From Edaphobacter modestus (lineage in GTDB: Bacteria > Acidobacteriota > Terriglobia > Terriglobales > Acidobacteriaceae), in the NCBI RefSeq assembly GCF_004217555.1, contig NZ_SHKW01000001.1:4588001-4652000 (forward strand): a stretch of DNA of 64,000 nucleotides. Direction: 5' to 3'. Positions within the stretch are counted from its first letter, which is position 1. Every line of letters starts with the position of its first letter. The notes beneath the pieces are model-generated. The model saw only the letters and a program-made list of their open reading frames with translations, searched no databases and was not told the DNA's origin. Shown here in pieces: positions 17,031 to 26,202 of the stretch. The position numbers and the translations under genes are program-made.

Positions 17031-18272
17031 TTAGTTGGGAAGCTTTCGTCTTAGGCCGAGGGAGCGGAGGAGGGTTCCCGCTGCGACGCGGGCACATCCC
17101 TTTAGCGTTGCTGCGGTTGGGCGCCAGTCCTTGCGGTCGAAGTCGAAGAAGGCGAGCTTGCCGCGATAGGTCTGCCGGATCTGACCCCATGTGAGGAGGC
17201 CCTGCTCGACATAGCGTGGCAACGCGGGGATGTCGCGGCGCAGCACGATGTGGCGGTATCCCAGATGCGTTGGTTCGACGGGCTCGACGGGTTGGCCGAT
17301 GAGGTCGAGGTAGTGGAGCCAGCCGATGTCGACTCCCGCATAGACGGAGGCGTCGGCGGTGACGCTATACCTGGGGTTGGCCTCGATGAGGCGGACGATA
17401 CCGTCACGGGTGTCGCGCTTAACCTCGATCTCGCAGATTCCCACGTAGCCGATGCCACGGAGGAAGTTATCGCAGAGGGTGGCGATCTCGGGATCGATGA
17501 CGGGCTCGACGATAGAGCCGCTGCCAAAGAGGACGGGATGAGCGCGAAGTTCGTGAACCACGGTGTGTCCGAGCCTGCGGCTGCCGGCGCCGTAAACGGA
17601 GAGATAGCAGTACTTAGCGTCGTCTCCGCCGGCGATGATCTCCTGCGCGACGACCTCGGGGCGAAGGACTTCGGTGTGGGAGTAGTCGGCCAGAAGCTGC
17701 TCGGCGCTGTCGGCGGTGGTTAGCTTGAGACCTCGCAATGGATTGCCAGCGGGCAGGGCATCCCATTCGCGTTGGTGGCGCGGTTTGATGAGGCAGGGGA
17801 AGCGCGCCTGCGAAACAAAGCGTTCGAGATCGGCGCGGGATTGAATATAGGCGGTGCGGGGAATAGGGAGACCGTGCTGGGCGGCGAGGGCGTATTGCTG
17901 CTCCTTGGTGGCCAGCGCGGCCTGGACGGCGATGGAGTCCAGGGAGAAGATGTAGTGGTCTTTCAGGGCTTCGACGTGTTTGCCGAGCGCAGAGACGAAG
18001 ATATCGGCGGCCGGGATGATGACCGGCTTCGCACCAAGCTTTTGCGCCAGGACGATCATGAAGGCGGTCCACTCGTCCGGGTGAGTATCCGGATTGGGAC
18101 AGAGATACGACTTGCCGTAGGAGGAACGGAAGCCTTCGTGACTGCTATCGCAATCGATTCCTACCGTGCGCACGCCACGGCGAAGAAGATCGCGCATGAG
18201 GTTGAGACCGGTCTGGAACACGCTGGCGACGACGACTGGGGGCCAGTCGTTTTGAGCGCGAAGGGATGTCAC
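17031..18272 (-). CDS. ATP-grasp family ligase
   Basis: A 413-residue cytoplasmic protein. The N-terminal Rossmann-like part (VVVASVFQTGLNLMRDLLRRG) is followed by the ATP-grasp fold, with CLIKPRHQ as the lysine-containing ATP-binding strand and ICEIEVKRD plus LIEANPRYS as the metal-binding Glu/Asn strand. These resemble carbamoyl-phosphate synthase-like or D-aspartate-ligase-like members that couple a carboxylate to an amine. The exact substrate is unknown. It is 75 bp upstream of the deacetylase gene on the same strand, so a role in modifying a surface glycan is plausible but inferred. Confidence 0.8.
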   Translation of the reverse strand: MTSLRAQNDWPPVVVASVFQTGLNLMRDLLRRGVRTVGIDCDSSHEGFRSSYGKSYLCPNPDTHPDEWTAFMIVLAQKLGAKPVIIPAADIFVSALGKHVEALKDHYIFSLDSIAVQAALATKEQQYALAAQHGLPIPRTAYIQSRADLERFVSQARFPCLIKPRHQREWDALPAGNPLRGLKLTTADSAEQLLADYSHTEVLRPEVVAQEIIAGGDDAKYCYLSVYGAGSRRLGHTVVHELRAHPVLFGSGSIVEPVIDPEIATLCDNFLRGIGYVGICEIEVKRDTRDGIVRLIEANPRYSVTADASVYAGVDIGWLHYLDLIGQPVEPVEPTHLGYRHIVLRRDIPALPRYVEQGLLTWGQIRQTYRGKLAFFDFDRKDWRPTAATLKGCARVAAGTLLRSLGLRRKLPN

Positions 18273-18398
18273 GCGTGAGTGTCTCCTCGAAACATGCTTC
18301 CGTGGTTCCTTTGGTGCAGCAATGCTGCTCCATCAGCATACCGGGACGACGTTCGGAGGGACAGAGGGAAGAATCCTGAGGGCACGAGCGAATTAAAG

Positions 18399-18758
18399 TT
18401 ATCGCGTGCGCGTTCGCTCTTTGATGCTCTTGGCCAGCCGCTCGACTTCCTGGGCCTTCTTGACGACGGAGACCGAAAGGGTGTCTTTGTTGCTTTTGGC
18501 GACTTCTGCTTTCAGCTCCTGGGTAAGCTTGTAGAGCTTTTCCGTGTCGGCGATCAAGTCGGCACGCTTCTTCTCTTCAGGGGTCAAAGGGGCCTTTGCG
18601 GCTTCGGCATCGCTCTTTTGGCCAGAGGGCTGGGAACTGGGGGCTGCGTCGGGGGGAGGGGTGTTCTGCTGTGCCGGGAGGAAGAAGGAAACGGCCAGAA
18701 CCGTCGGCAGTGTCAGCGCGATGCGGAGCCGATCCAATTCTCGCGGTCTATTCTTCAT
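18399..18758 (-). CDS. Small exported hypothetical protein
   Basis: 119 residues from the ATG at 18758, which directly precedes a hydrophobic signal segment (LRIALTLPTVLAVSFFLPA) and has GGGGAGAG upstream. The mature part begins with a P/S/Q-rich linker, then a helical, highly charged region (LTPEEKKRADLIADTEKLY; ELKAEVAKSNKDT; VVKKAQEVERLAKSIKER) likely to form a coiled coil. An in-frame ATG at 18797 would place extra residues before the signal. I do not recognise a named family. Confidence 0.65.
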   Translation of the reverse strand: MKNRPRELDRLRIALTLPTVLAVSFFLPAQQNTPPPDAAPSSQPSGQKSDAEAAKAPLTPEEKKRADLIADTEKLYKLTQELKAEVAKSNKDTLSVSVVKKAQEVERLAKSIKERTRTR

Positions 18759-18867
18759 AGCGATTCGAACTCTCCCCGGAACGATCTTCCCGGGCATCTT
18801 ACATCTCTTCTGATGTCTATGATTCTATTCCTGAAAGATTGCTGGTTATGGGGGAAGAATGCCGCTG

Positions 18868-18933
18868 ATTGCCCTGAGAAGTCGGGGCAATGCACGACCG
18901 CTACGCTGAGCTTTGAGTCAGCAGCTCAGCGTA
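18868..18933 (-). terminator. Two hairpins at the 3' end of the SSS symporter gene
   Basis: An 11-bp perfect inverted repeat TACGCTGAGCT/AGCTCAGCGTA (18902-18912 with 18923-18933) spans the symporter stop codon. A 7-bp one, ATTGCCC/GGGCAAT (18868-18874 with 18885-18891), follows downstream on the minus strand. Neither has a clear T-run, so they may be weak terminators or mRNA 3'-end stabilisers. Confidence 0.45.
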
Positions 18934-20398
18934 CGGGGGTTGTGATCTGCTCCTCATCGAGGAGCGGCATGGGATTGGACTGAGCGGGTGTTGCAAGGCT
19001 GACGGCTGTCGTGACGGCGAAGTTGAAAATGAGTGCGAGAAATCCGGCGTTGAACCCGTGGAAGGGATCTCGATGCGAGAGCATGAGGAGGGCGACCGCT
19101 GCCAGGCCTGCCACGAGTCCGCTGGTGGCGCCTATCGCAGTGACGCGGGGCCAGAAGAGGCCGAGGACAACACCGGGAAAGAACTGGGTGACTCCGGCGT
19201 AGCCGAGGAGAAGAAGTGCGACGAGTGTACTGGAGCTGTGCAGTGCGAGGCCGAAGCTGGTGAGGGCGAGCACGAGGACCGTGACCTTTGCGAGGCGTGC
19301 GATGCGGTCCTCTGACATATCTGGGGAGAAGAGGGGCCGGAAGACGTTTTTGGCAAAGAGCGTAGAAGCGGTAAGGAGAATGATGGCGGCTGGCACCATT
19401 GCGGTCAGCGCGCCTGCTCCGCCGATGACGCCGAGAAACCACGCAGGGAAGGTTTTACGCGCGAGCATCAACAGCGACATGTCGCCATTGGTCAGGCCGG
19501 GAACGATGAGCAGGGCTGCGAAGCCGGCAATAAGGATGAAGACGAGGCTGAGGGTATAGAGCGGCGTGACGATCGCGTTGCGGCGAAGAATCTGGCCACT
19601 CCTGGCCGTGAAGGCTGCACCGAATGTATGCGGCCACATGTAGAAGCCGCATGCGCTGAGGATTACGGTGGAGATGAACCATGCGTGTCCCATCGTTTTG
19701 GTTGCGCCGGGCATGACCAGATGGGTGGGATGGGTTGCGGCGAGTGTGTGGAAGAGCGGGCCGACGCCGCCGAAGTAGTGTATCGGGACGTAGATGCCGA
19801 TGGAGAGGGCCGCAAGAATCATCAGGAAGTCCTTGATGACGCTAACCCAGGCAACGGCACGCATACCGCCAAAGTAGACGAAGAGCGCCACGATGGTGAC
19901 AGCGATGAGCATGGATGCGCTGCGCGGAATCTGGTCGAAGCTGGCGACCTGAACGATGATGCCGAGGCCCGTCAGTTGAATCTGCAGATATGGAATGACG
20001 AAGAGGACGCCGACGAGAGATACGAGAAGTGCGAGGCCCTTGCTGCGGTATCGCTTCTCGAAGAAGTCGGATTGCGTCTGCAGGCCGTGGCGGCGGCCCA
20101 GTTCCCAGATGTAAGGAAGGATGTAGAACGACACGACATAGCCCAGCGTGATGTAGGCCATGATGTACAGCGCCGGGCCACCGCGAGAGTAAGCCCATCC
20201 GCTGGCGCCGAGAAAGGCGAAGGTGGTGTAGATCTCGCCGGCCATCAGCAGCCACATAAAGAGCAGGCCAAAGCTGCGGCCGGCGATGGACCATTCCTCG
20301 AGGTTCATCTTGCGGCCGGCTCCTGCACGGAAGCCGACGACACTTCCCACGAGGACGATGAAGAAGATGACGCTCATGGCCGTAATGCTGGGCGTCAT
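18926..20398 (-). CDS. Sodium:solute symporter (SSS family)
   Basis: A 490-residue polytopic membrane protein with about 13 hydrophobic helices. The SSS segment EEWSIAGRSFGLLFMWLLMAGEIYT lies near residue 35-58, with TFAFLGASGWAYSRG after it. Members import pantothenate, proline, sugars or carboxylates with Na+. It overlaps the upstream DUF3311 gene by 4 bp, the usual pairing for this subfamily. It is the last gene of the leftward accessory run and probably moves the released product across the inner membrane. Confidence 0.9.
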   Translation of the reverse strand: MTPSITAMSVIFFIVLVGSVVGFRAGAGRKMNLEEWSIAGRSFGLLFMWLLMAGEIYTTFAFLGASGWAYSRGGPALYIMAYITLGYVVSFYILPYIWELGRRHGLQTQSDFFEKRYRSKGLALLVSLVGVLFVIPYLQIQLTGLGIIVQVASFDQIPRSASMLIAVTIVALFVYFGGMRAVAWVSVIKDFLMILAALSIGIYVPIHYFGGVGPLFHTLAATHPTHLVMPGATKTMGHAWFISTVILSACGFYMWPHTFGAAFTARSGQILRRNAIVTPLYTLSLVFILIAGFAALLIVPGLTNGDMSLLMLARKTFPAWFLGVIGGAGALTAMVPAAIILLTASTLFAKNVFRPLFSPDMSEDRIARLAKVTVLVLALTSFGLALHSSSTLVALLLLGYAGVTQFFPGVVLGLFWPRVTAIGATSGLVAGLAAVALLMLSHRDPFHGFNAGFLALIFNFAVTTAVSLATPAQSNPMPLLDEEQITTPVR

Positions 20399-20613
20399 AC
20401 GGTAGTTGTACCTTTCTTTCGGCCGCGCTCTTCAACGCGGTTCGCCAGGGCCATACATCCGCTGGTCAGAATAATCCACAGAACGAGCCAGAAGAGGTTA
20501 AATGGCAGGCCGAAGATCATGGGTGTGACGCGGTCCCACCAAGGCACCGTGAGACACATGCCGATGAAAGGGATGAGGCCAATGGCTACTGCGGGTAAGG
20601 ATGGTCGTCGCAT
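20395..20613 (-). CDS. DUF3311 small membrane subunit of SSS symporter
   Basis: 72 residues with two transmembrane helices (about 7-24 and 38-57) and a charged tail RVEERGRKKG. The motif PFIGMCLTVPWWDRVTPMIFG and FNLFWLVLW are typical of DUF3311 proteins, which are encoded immediately upstream of an SSS permease in many genomes and are thought to be an accessory subunit. Its stop overlaps the symporter start (ATGA), implying coupled translation. Confidence 0.85.
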   Translation of the reverse strand: MRRPSLPAVAIGLIPFIGMCLTVPWWDRVTPMIFGLPFNLFWLVLWIILTSGCMALANRVEERGRKKGTTTV

Positions 20614-20635
20614 TTCCGTTTTCCTTATACCGATC

Positions 20636-22828
20636 TTATGCGAAGTCGATTGCGATGACTTCGTAGTCCAGAACCGATGGAACGCGGAACTTGAGCGTAT
20701 TGCCGGTAAGCGTGTGCGGCATGGGGCCTTCTTGCATCAAGGTATGGACGCGAACGACATGCTTTCCTTTGGGGATGTCCACCTCGACCGCCTGGGGCGG
20801 AGAGGCGATGAGCTCGTGCATCTGAGGACGCATGGCCATGGGGTTGGTGAAGTTCACGAGATGAACGGTCATGGAGTTCTTCTGGGTCCAGACCGTCGCA
20901 TCGAACATGCCCTGGCCAGTGACTCGCAAAGGAGATGGCTCGTTGGTGGCCCACTCGATCGCATTCAGCAGCAGGCGTTGGTGGTCATGCGCCATGACAT
21001 CCCAATAGACGCGGTCGATATCCCATGGGAAGTAGACGACGCGGCCTGACCCGACCTGGTTCATGAAGACATCGGGCATGTCCGTCTTCTCTACGGTCCA
21101 GAAGGTCTTCTCCATAGGAAGGTTGGCTACCTCGGGAATTCGTGACAGGGGTTGTTGCGCTCCCCCAGCATGGGGCTTGACGTTCAGCTGCCACGTTCCT
21201 CCGATGAGCGTGTCGGCGTCTTCCATGCCGCGCAGCAGAGTCGCGTAGAGCGGGTTCTGCTTTTGAGGATAGAGATAGGTGTTTTGCAGCGCGGTCTTTG
21301 TATTGACGCGCGAGACGAAGGATGCGCAGAAGAGATCGGCAAGTCCGAAGTCCTTGCGTAGATTGCCCTGCTCATCGCAGAGTGAGGTCTCATGCGTGGC
21401 GACGATGCTTCCGCCGCGCTGGACGAAGTCGCGCAGCTGCTGGCATTGCTCGTCGGAGAGCGCGGCGATATTCGGGAGAATAAGAGTCTTGAAGCGGTCG
21501 ATGTTCGCCGGGGTGAGCGTGTGGTCGTGCACCATCTCGAATGGAATGCGTGCTTCGACGAGCGCCTGGTAGAAGCCGAGCTGAGGGTCTTCGACGAGGC
21601 GGCGTGCGTCGGCTGGGCCCGCGTAAAACTCCGCCGTCTGCTGCGAATACACCATGCCAACCCGTGCAATAGGAGCTGTGTTGCGCAGGTAGCGCTCATT
21701 CTTGTGGTGCCAGACGTAGAGATCTTCGATGACCTTGAGGCCGCGGCGGTCATGTAGCTGGCCGGAGACCATGTTGAACCACGGGCGAAGGCCATTCGCT
21801 ACTCCATCCTGGACCCAGATGCGGGTTTCGGCCGGGCTCTTTGTGGAGTTGAGCCAGCGGTAAGGAGAGACGATGCCGACGTTGAAGATGCCGCCGATCG
21901 CCTTGTTACCTAGCGTCGAGCGATACTCTTTGCCGTTCTTGCCGTTGGCCCAGGGAACCATGACGCGTTCACGGCACTGGCGGTCTGCGAAGAGCGTTGG
22001 TGACATCTCCCCGACCTTTTTCATGTCGAGTCCGCTTAGAGCGCCGCCGCCGGAGTTTGCGATGTAGCGAGCGTCAGGACGGACTTTGCGAATCTCGGTA
22101 TCCCAGAGGTTCCACAACTCGAAGCGGCGGGCCTGCTCCCACATGAGGTAATTGCGGTAGACCGGGTTTCGCGGATCGTGGTTCCGTGGAAGGTCTTCGT
22201 GATACGCCTCACGGAAGTTGCGAACGCAGTGTTCGCAGTAGCACATGCCGTTGCCGGTCCAGCGATTGGAGAAGATACCGCCGACGTTGTACATCTCGAC
22301 GATCTCGCGGGTGACGTCGGTCATGAAGTCGAAGTTGTACGGTCCGAGGGTGCAGGTGAGCCACATGCTCGGATAATCAGGGTGCGGACGCTTCTTGCCG
22401 TTCGCATCGACGGCGATCCAGTCCGGATGCGCCTCGTAGACGTCCTGGTAGGTGGCATGCGGATCTGTGCGCGCGAGCACGACGATGTTCTGTTTACGGC
22501 AGCCATCCAGCATGTCGGCATAGAAGCTCTCGTTCCCGTCGAGCCATTTGCTGCGATGGTGGTACTTGATCTTCGTGGGATAGAAGGCGACTACGCCGCC
22601 GGCAGACAGGCAGGCGCCGTCGGCGTGGATGCGTCTGAAATAGTCGAGCCAGAACGCGCGATCCATCTTTGCGGGGTCGTCTTCGGTGAGGTTGAGCTGC
22701 GCCCAGCGCATGGGACGGTCGAACCACTCGGAGTCGGCTGAGGCCAGGGGTGCGGCACCCCCCGGTGCGGTCATGGCGAAGGCGGCGGCAGCGGTGGTCG
22801 TCTGTAGGAAGTCTCTGCGAGTCATCAT
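20636..22828 (-). CDS. Tat-exported putative glycoside hydrolase (GHL6/GH42M-like)
   Basis: 730 residues. The N-terminus MMTRRDFLQTTTAAAAFAMT is a twin-arginine signal, so a folded enzyme is exported. Residues ~30-330 resemble the hypothetical glycosyl hydrolase 6 type of TIM barrel (DGACLSAGGVVAFYPTK, ARTDPHATYQDVYEAHPDW, GGIFSNRWTGNGMCYCEHC). Residues ~420-560 resemble a beta-galactosidase trimerisation domain (LILPNIAALSDEQCQQLRDF, VQRGGSIVATHETS). A beta-rich C-terminal domain follows. Catalytic residues are not certain. It sits between the TonB receptor and the DUF3311/SSS pair with short gaps; the first ATG has GGAG at proper spacing. The substrate is unknown. Confidence 0.78.
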   Translation of the reverse strand: MMTRRDFLQTTTAAAAFAMTAPGGAAPLASADSEWFDRPMRWAQLNLTEDDPAKMDRAFWLDYFRRIHADGACLSAGGVVAFYPTKIKYHHRSKWLDGNESFYADMLDGCRKQNIVVLARTDPHATYQDVYEAHPDWIAVDANGKKRPHPDYPSMWLTCTLGPYNFDFMTDVTREIVEMYNVGGIFSNRWTGNGMCYCEHCVRNFREAYHEDLPRNHDPRNPVYRNYLMWEQARRFELWNLWDTEIRKVRPDARYIANSGGGALSGLDMKKVGEMSPTLFADRQCRERVMVPWANGKNGKEYRSTLGNKAIGGIFNVGIVSPYRWLNSTKSPAETRIWVQDGVANGLRPWFNMVSGQLHDRRGLKVIEDLYVWHHKNERYLRNTAPIARVGMVYSQQTAEFYAGPADARRLVEDPQLGFYQALVEARIPFEMVHDHTLTPANIDRFKTLILPNIAALSDEQCQQLRDFVQRGGSIVATHETSLCDEQGNLRKDFGLADLFCASFVSRVNTKTALQNTYLYPQKQNPLYATLLRGMEDADTLIGGTWQLNVKPHAGGAQQPLSRIPEVANLPMEKTFWTVEKTDMPDVFMNQVGSGRVVYFPWDIDRVYWDVMAHDHQRLLLNAIEWATNEPSPLRVTGQGMFDATVWTQKNSMTVHLVNFTNPMAMRPQMHELIASPPQAVEVDIPKGKHVVRVHTLMQEGPMPHTLTGNTLKFRVPSVLDYEVIAIDFA

Positions 22829-22918
22829 GACGTTACTCCGAAAAGGTTTTTTACAAGAGTGAATGAATCAGAATTTCGGCTGGGCGTCTCTCAGCCGGAG
22901 AGCCGCCCAACCATTCCA

Positions 22919-25900
22919 TTAGAACTGATAACGCAGGGCAAACTGCATAATGCGCGGATCGCTTGCGGTGGTGATTTTGCCAAAGGATGTGGATGCGTTG
23001 TTAAGGTTGCCGTCGGGCTGACCGAAGTTTGCGTGGTTCAAGGCATTGAAGAACTCCGCGCGGAACTGCACCATCCCGAGATGTTCGGTGATGGGGATGC
23101 TTCGCACGAGAGAGAGATTTACGTTCGCGAGACCGGGGCCGCTAAGGATGTTCCGGCCGGCGTTGCCGTAGGCGCCCGGCAGGTTAGCGGTGAATGCGGA
23201 GGTATTGAAGTAGCGCGAGATCTTGTCAGTCTTGTTGAGATACGACGCGCGGTAGGGAGTCCCGATTATGTTGGGCCGATCGAAGTTGACTCCGGTAAGC
23301 GAGGCATCACGGCCAGTGATCACGGTAAAGGGATTACCGCTCGAGAGCTGGATGAGGCTGTTGACCGCCCAGTTTGAGAAGACGGAGCGCAGGACCGGGT
23401 TCGCATCTTTGTAGAAAGGAATCTGGTACACGATGGAGCCTGCGAAGACATGCCGGCGATCGAAGTCGGAACGGCCGCGGTCGCCGCCCGGATTCGCCGG
23501 GTTTTGTGGAGTCTGTCCAAGGTTGGTTGCAGAGTAGGCGTCGAGCAGCTTTCCAAAGGTATAGGCAGTCATGAACGTCAAGCCGTTGTTGTAGCGCTTG
23601 GAGAGCGATGCCTGCAGCGAATGATAGGTGGCATTAGAGCAGGTGCATAGCTGACGGAGACTGCCATAGACGCCGGGAAGAAGAGGCCGACGGGAGTCTG
23701 TATTGGCGAGAGTGGAGGAGGGGCCCGTGTATACCGCTGGATTTGCCTGCAGCATGCGGATCAGGCCATGCTCCAGTTTGCCCACGTAGCCTATGTTGAA
23801 CTGCATGCCGCCGGGAAGCTGCTGCTGAATGGAGGCGCTGAAGTTGTGAACATAAGGAGCATTCAACGTGGGCGTAGGCACCGTAAAGAGACTCATCGGA
23901 AAGGTAAATTTGGCGGTCGCCGGTGAGTAGACGTAGGGGAAGGGGTCAACGGTTCCGGCGTATGGATCCTTCAGGCTCTTTGGCGTGTTCACCGTATTCG
24001 AGATGACGAAGGGCTGGTTGACTGCTGCATAAGTAAAGACGTCGGAGCGCAGGTCTTCAAAGAAGACGCCATAGGCCAGACGAATGCTCATACGCCCGTC
24101 TCCCCTGGGGTCAAACGCGAGGCCCACCCGTGGTGCGACGTTGTTGTAGTCCGTGGGGACAAGGCCGTTCTGAACTCCGGGATCGCCGGGGAAGACCATG
24201 CCCACTGGTGCACCTGGATTTACAACGCTCTTCTGACCCGCACGAAATGTATTGGTGCGGTTTCCCGTGATGCCAAAGGGCTGGAAGATGGAATATCGGA
24301 TGCCGACGTTAAGAGTAAGGCGGTTGGTGACGCGGAAGTCATCCTGCGCAAAGATGTATCCATCCCACGTCTTCGCATTGCGGTGATAAGGGCTGGCCTG
24401 GAGCAGGCGCACTGGGCGTCCGATCAGGAAGTCGGCAAACGCGTTGCCGGTCTGGGTTCCATCGAAGGTAAAGGTTCCGTTGTTTCCTGAGGAGCCGAAG
24501 TTGTACAGCTCGAGACGCTCCATCTCTCCACCGATGCTGATCGAGTGCTTTCCACGAGTCCAACGAATGGTGTCGCCTAACTGGTAGATGTTGTCGTGCT
24601 CGTTGAAAAGGTCTGTCGTATTCAGGTTAACGAAGCCGCTGATATTCATGTTTGGGAGCTGCGGGGTGACGACTCCGGGAAAGGTGGCGCCGAAGTCGGA
24701 GAGTTGCCGATTGTCTTTCTGCGTTACGTTCGAATCGATGCGGCTGACTCCGAGACGGAACTCGTTGAGCAGAGATGGGCTGAACGTGTGGGTCACCTGG
24801 GAGGCCCAGTTCTGCAGGTTCAGGCTGGTATCGCTCGGTGCATAAGGCGAGATGGTGCCGGCCTGGCTGGTGAGGGTTCCGTTATCCCGGAAGTACCGGA
24901 TGAAGAAGAAGTCCTTGGAGGTGAGGTTGTAGTCACCGCGGACGACATATTGATTGTCATTCGTGGGGCTGGAGACCAGTTGCACTACACCAGCCCCGGT
25001 TGGAGAGGTTGGGATGAACTGGTTCATCATGTTGAGCGCCACCGGATCGAAGTCGGCGGGGTTAACCTGCCCACCTGGATAGACGCCGCCGTGTATGGGA
25101 TCTTTGAGTACTGTAGAAGCCCCGAAGAAGCCATTGCGCTGTGCCGCGGTTGGAATAAACGCGGGAGAGAGAATCTGCGACTGGCGAATCCGTGTGCCCT
25201 GGTAGGAGCCGAAGACGAAGAGCTTGTCGTGCAGAATCGGGCCGCCGAAGGTTCCGCCAAACTGATTCTGTATGAGTGAGGGCTTTCGCGTTGGATACCG
25301 CGTGAAGTAGTTGCGCGCATTCAAAACGGTATTGCGGAAGTAGTCAAATGCGGAGCCGTGGAACTTGTTGGTTCCCGAGCGGGTGACCGCGATAAAGATT
25401 CCGCCGGAGTTGCGTCCGTACTCGGCGCTGGGGCTGCTGGTGAAGATCTGAAACTCCTGGAGGGCATCCGGATTGGGAAGATTCAGGGAGGTGTTCTGCG
25501 TGATGTTCTTCCACGACGTGCCGTCGAAGCGGAACTCATTTTGAGTGTCGCGACCACCGGCGACGGTGATGCCCGCGCCCGCGCGGCTCTGCGTCTGCAC
25601 GGTGGGCGGATTGATGATGTTGGTGACGCCGGGCACAACGGCTGCGAGGGTGAGCGCATTTCGTCCGTTGAGGGGAAGCTCCTGGATTCGTTCACGGCTC
25701 ACCAGCTCGCCCATGGTGGCCGAGTGCGTATCGACCCCGGAGGCCTGAGCATCTACCTGCACGGTTTGAGAGGTGGACCCGAGAACGAGGCCGACGTCGA
25801 CGCGTGCATTCTGGTTAACAACGAGTGTGATTCCTGTCTGGGAGAAGGATTCGAAGCCGGACATCGTGACCTTCAACTGATAGGGCCCGATGGGAAGGTT

Positions 25901-26122
25901 CGTAAACAGATAGTTGCCTTCACCGTCGGTCTGCATCGAGCGAGCGAACGATGTCTGGGTGTTGGTGGCGGTCACGCCCGCACCGGGAATTACGGAGCCG
26001 CTTGGATCGCGTACAACACCCAGCAGCGATGCTGTCGTACTTTGAGCGTACAGGCCGGGAGAGGCCACACACGCAACCAGCATGATGGCTATAAGGACAG
26101 CAGGGAAGAATTTCCGGTACAT
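22919..26122 (-). CDS. TonB-dependent receptor with carboxypeptidase-regulatory-like N-terminal domain
   Basis: 1067 residues, an outer-membrane transporter of the Oar/SusC-like type abundant in Acidobacteriota. A signal peptide (1-27, cleavage near LYAQ) precedes a carboxypeptidase-regulatory-like fold (GVVRDPSGSVIPGAGVTATN onward). A plug region (ELVSRERIQELPLNGRNAL) and a long beta-barrel ending in the membrane-insertion signature MQFALRYQF with terminal Phe follow. The start at 26122 is fixed by a near-perfect Shine-Dalgarno, AAGGAGGTTGCT, immediately upstream; the in-frame ATG at 26176 is rejected. It is 80 bp downstream of the oxidoreductase gene and 90 bp upstream of the hydrolase gene, consistent with one operon importing a glycan or glycoside. 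Confidence 0.93.
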   Translation of the reverse strand: MYRKFFPAVLIAIMLVACVASPGLYAQSTTASLLGVVRDPSGSVIPGAGVTATNTQTSFARSMQTDGEGNYLFTNLPIGPYQLKVTMSGFESFSQTGITLVVNQNARVDVGLVLGSTSQTVQVDAQASGVDTHSATMGELVSRERIQELPLNGRNALTLAAVVPGVTNIINPPTVQTQSRAGAGITVAGGRDTQNEFRFDGTSWKNITQNTSLNLPNPDALQEFQIFTSSPSAEYGRNSGGIFIAVTRSGTNKFHGSAFDYFRNTVLNARNYFTRYPTRKPSLIQNQFGGTFGGPILHDKLFVFGSYQGTRIRQSQILSPAFIPTAAQRNGFFGASTVLKDPIHGGVYPGGQVNPADFDPVALNMMNQFIPTSPTGAGVVQLVSSPTNDNQYVVRGDYNLTSKDFFFIRYFRDNGTLTSQAGTISPYAPSDTSLNLQNWASQVTHTFSPSLLNEFRLGVSRIDSNVTQKDNRQLSDFGATFPGVVTPQLPNMNISGFVNLNTTDLFNEHDNIYQLGDTIRWTRGKHSISIGGEMERLELYNFGSSGNNGTFTFDGTQTGNAFADFLIGRPVRLLQASPYHRNAKTWDGYIFAQDDFRVTNRLTLNVGIRYSIFQPFGITGNRTNTFRAGQKSVVNPGAPVGMVFPGDPGVQNGLVPTDYNNVAPRVGLAFDPRGDGRMSIRLAYGVFFEDLRSDVFTYAAVNQPFVISNTVNTPKSLKDPYAGTVDPFPYVYSPATAKFTFPMSLFTVPTPTLNAPYVHNFSASIQQQLPGGMQFNIGYVGKLEHGLIRMLQANPAVYTGPSSTLANTDSRRPLLPGVYGSLRQLCTCSNATYHSLQASLSKRYNNGLTFMTAYTFGKLLDAYSATNLGQTPQNPANPGGDRGRSDFDRRHVFAGSIVYQIPFYKDANPVLRSVFSNWAVNSLIQLSSGNPFTVITGRDASLTGVNFDRPNIIGTPYRASYLNKTDKISRYFNTSAFTANLPGAYGNAGRNILSGPGLANVNLSLVRSIPITEHLGMVQFRAEFFNALNHANFGQPDGNLNNASTSFGKITTASDPRIMQFALRYQF

Positions 26123-26202
26123 AGCAACCTCCTTCATTGAGTAACTGTTTTTCAGATCAGACAATGGGAGAGACAAATACTGCTGTTTTGCTTTTTTGTG
26201 GC

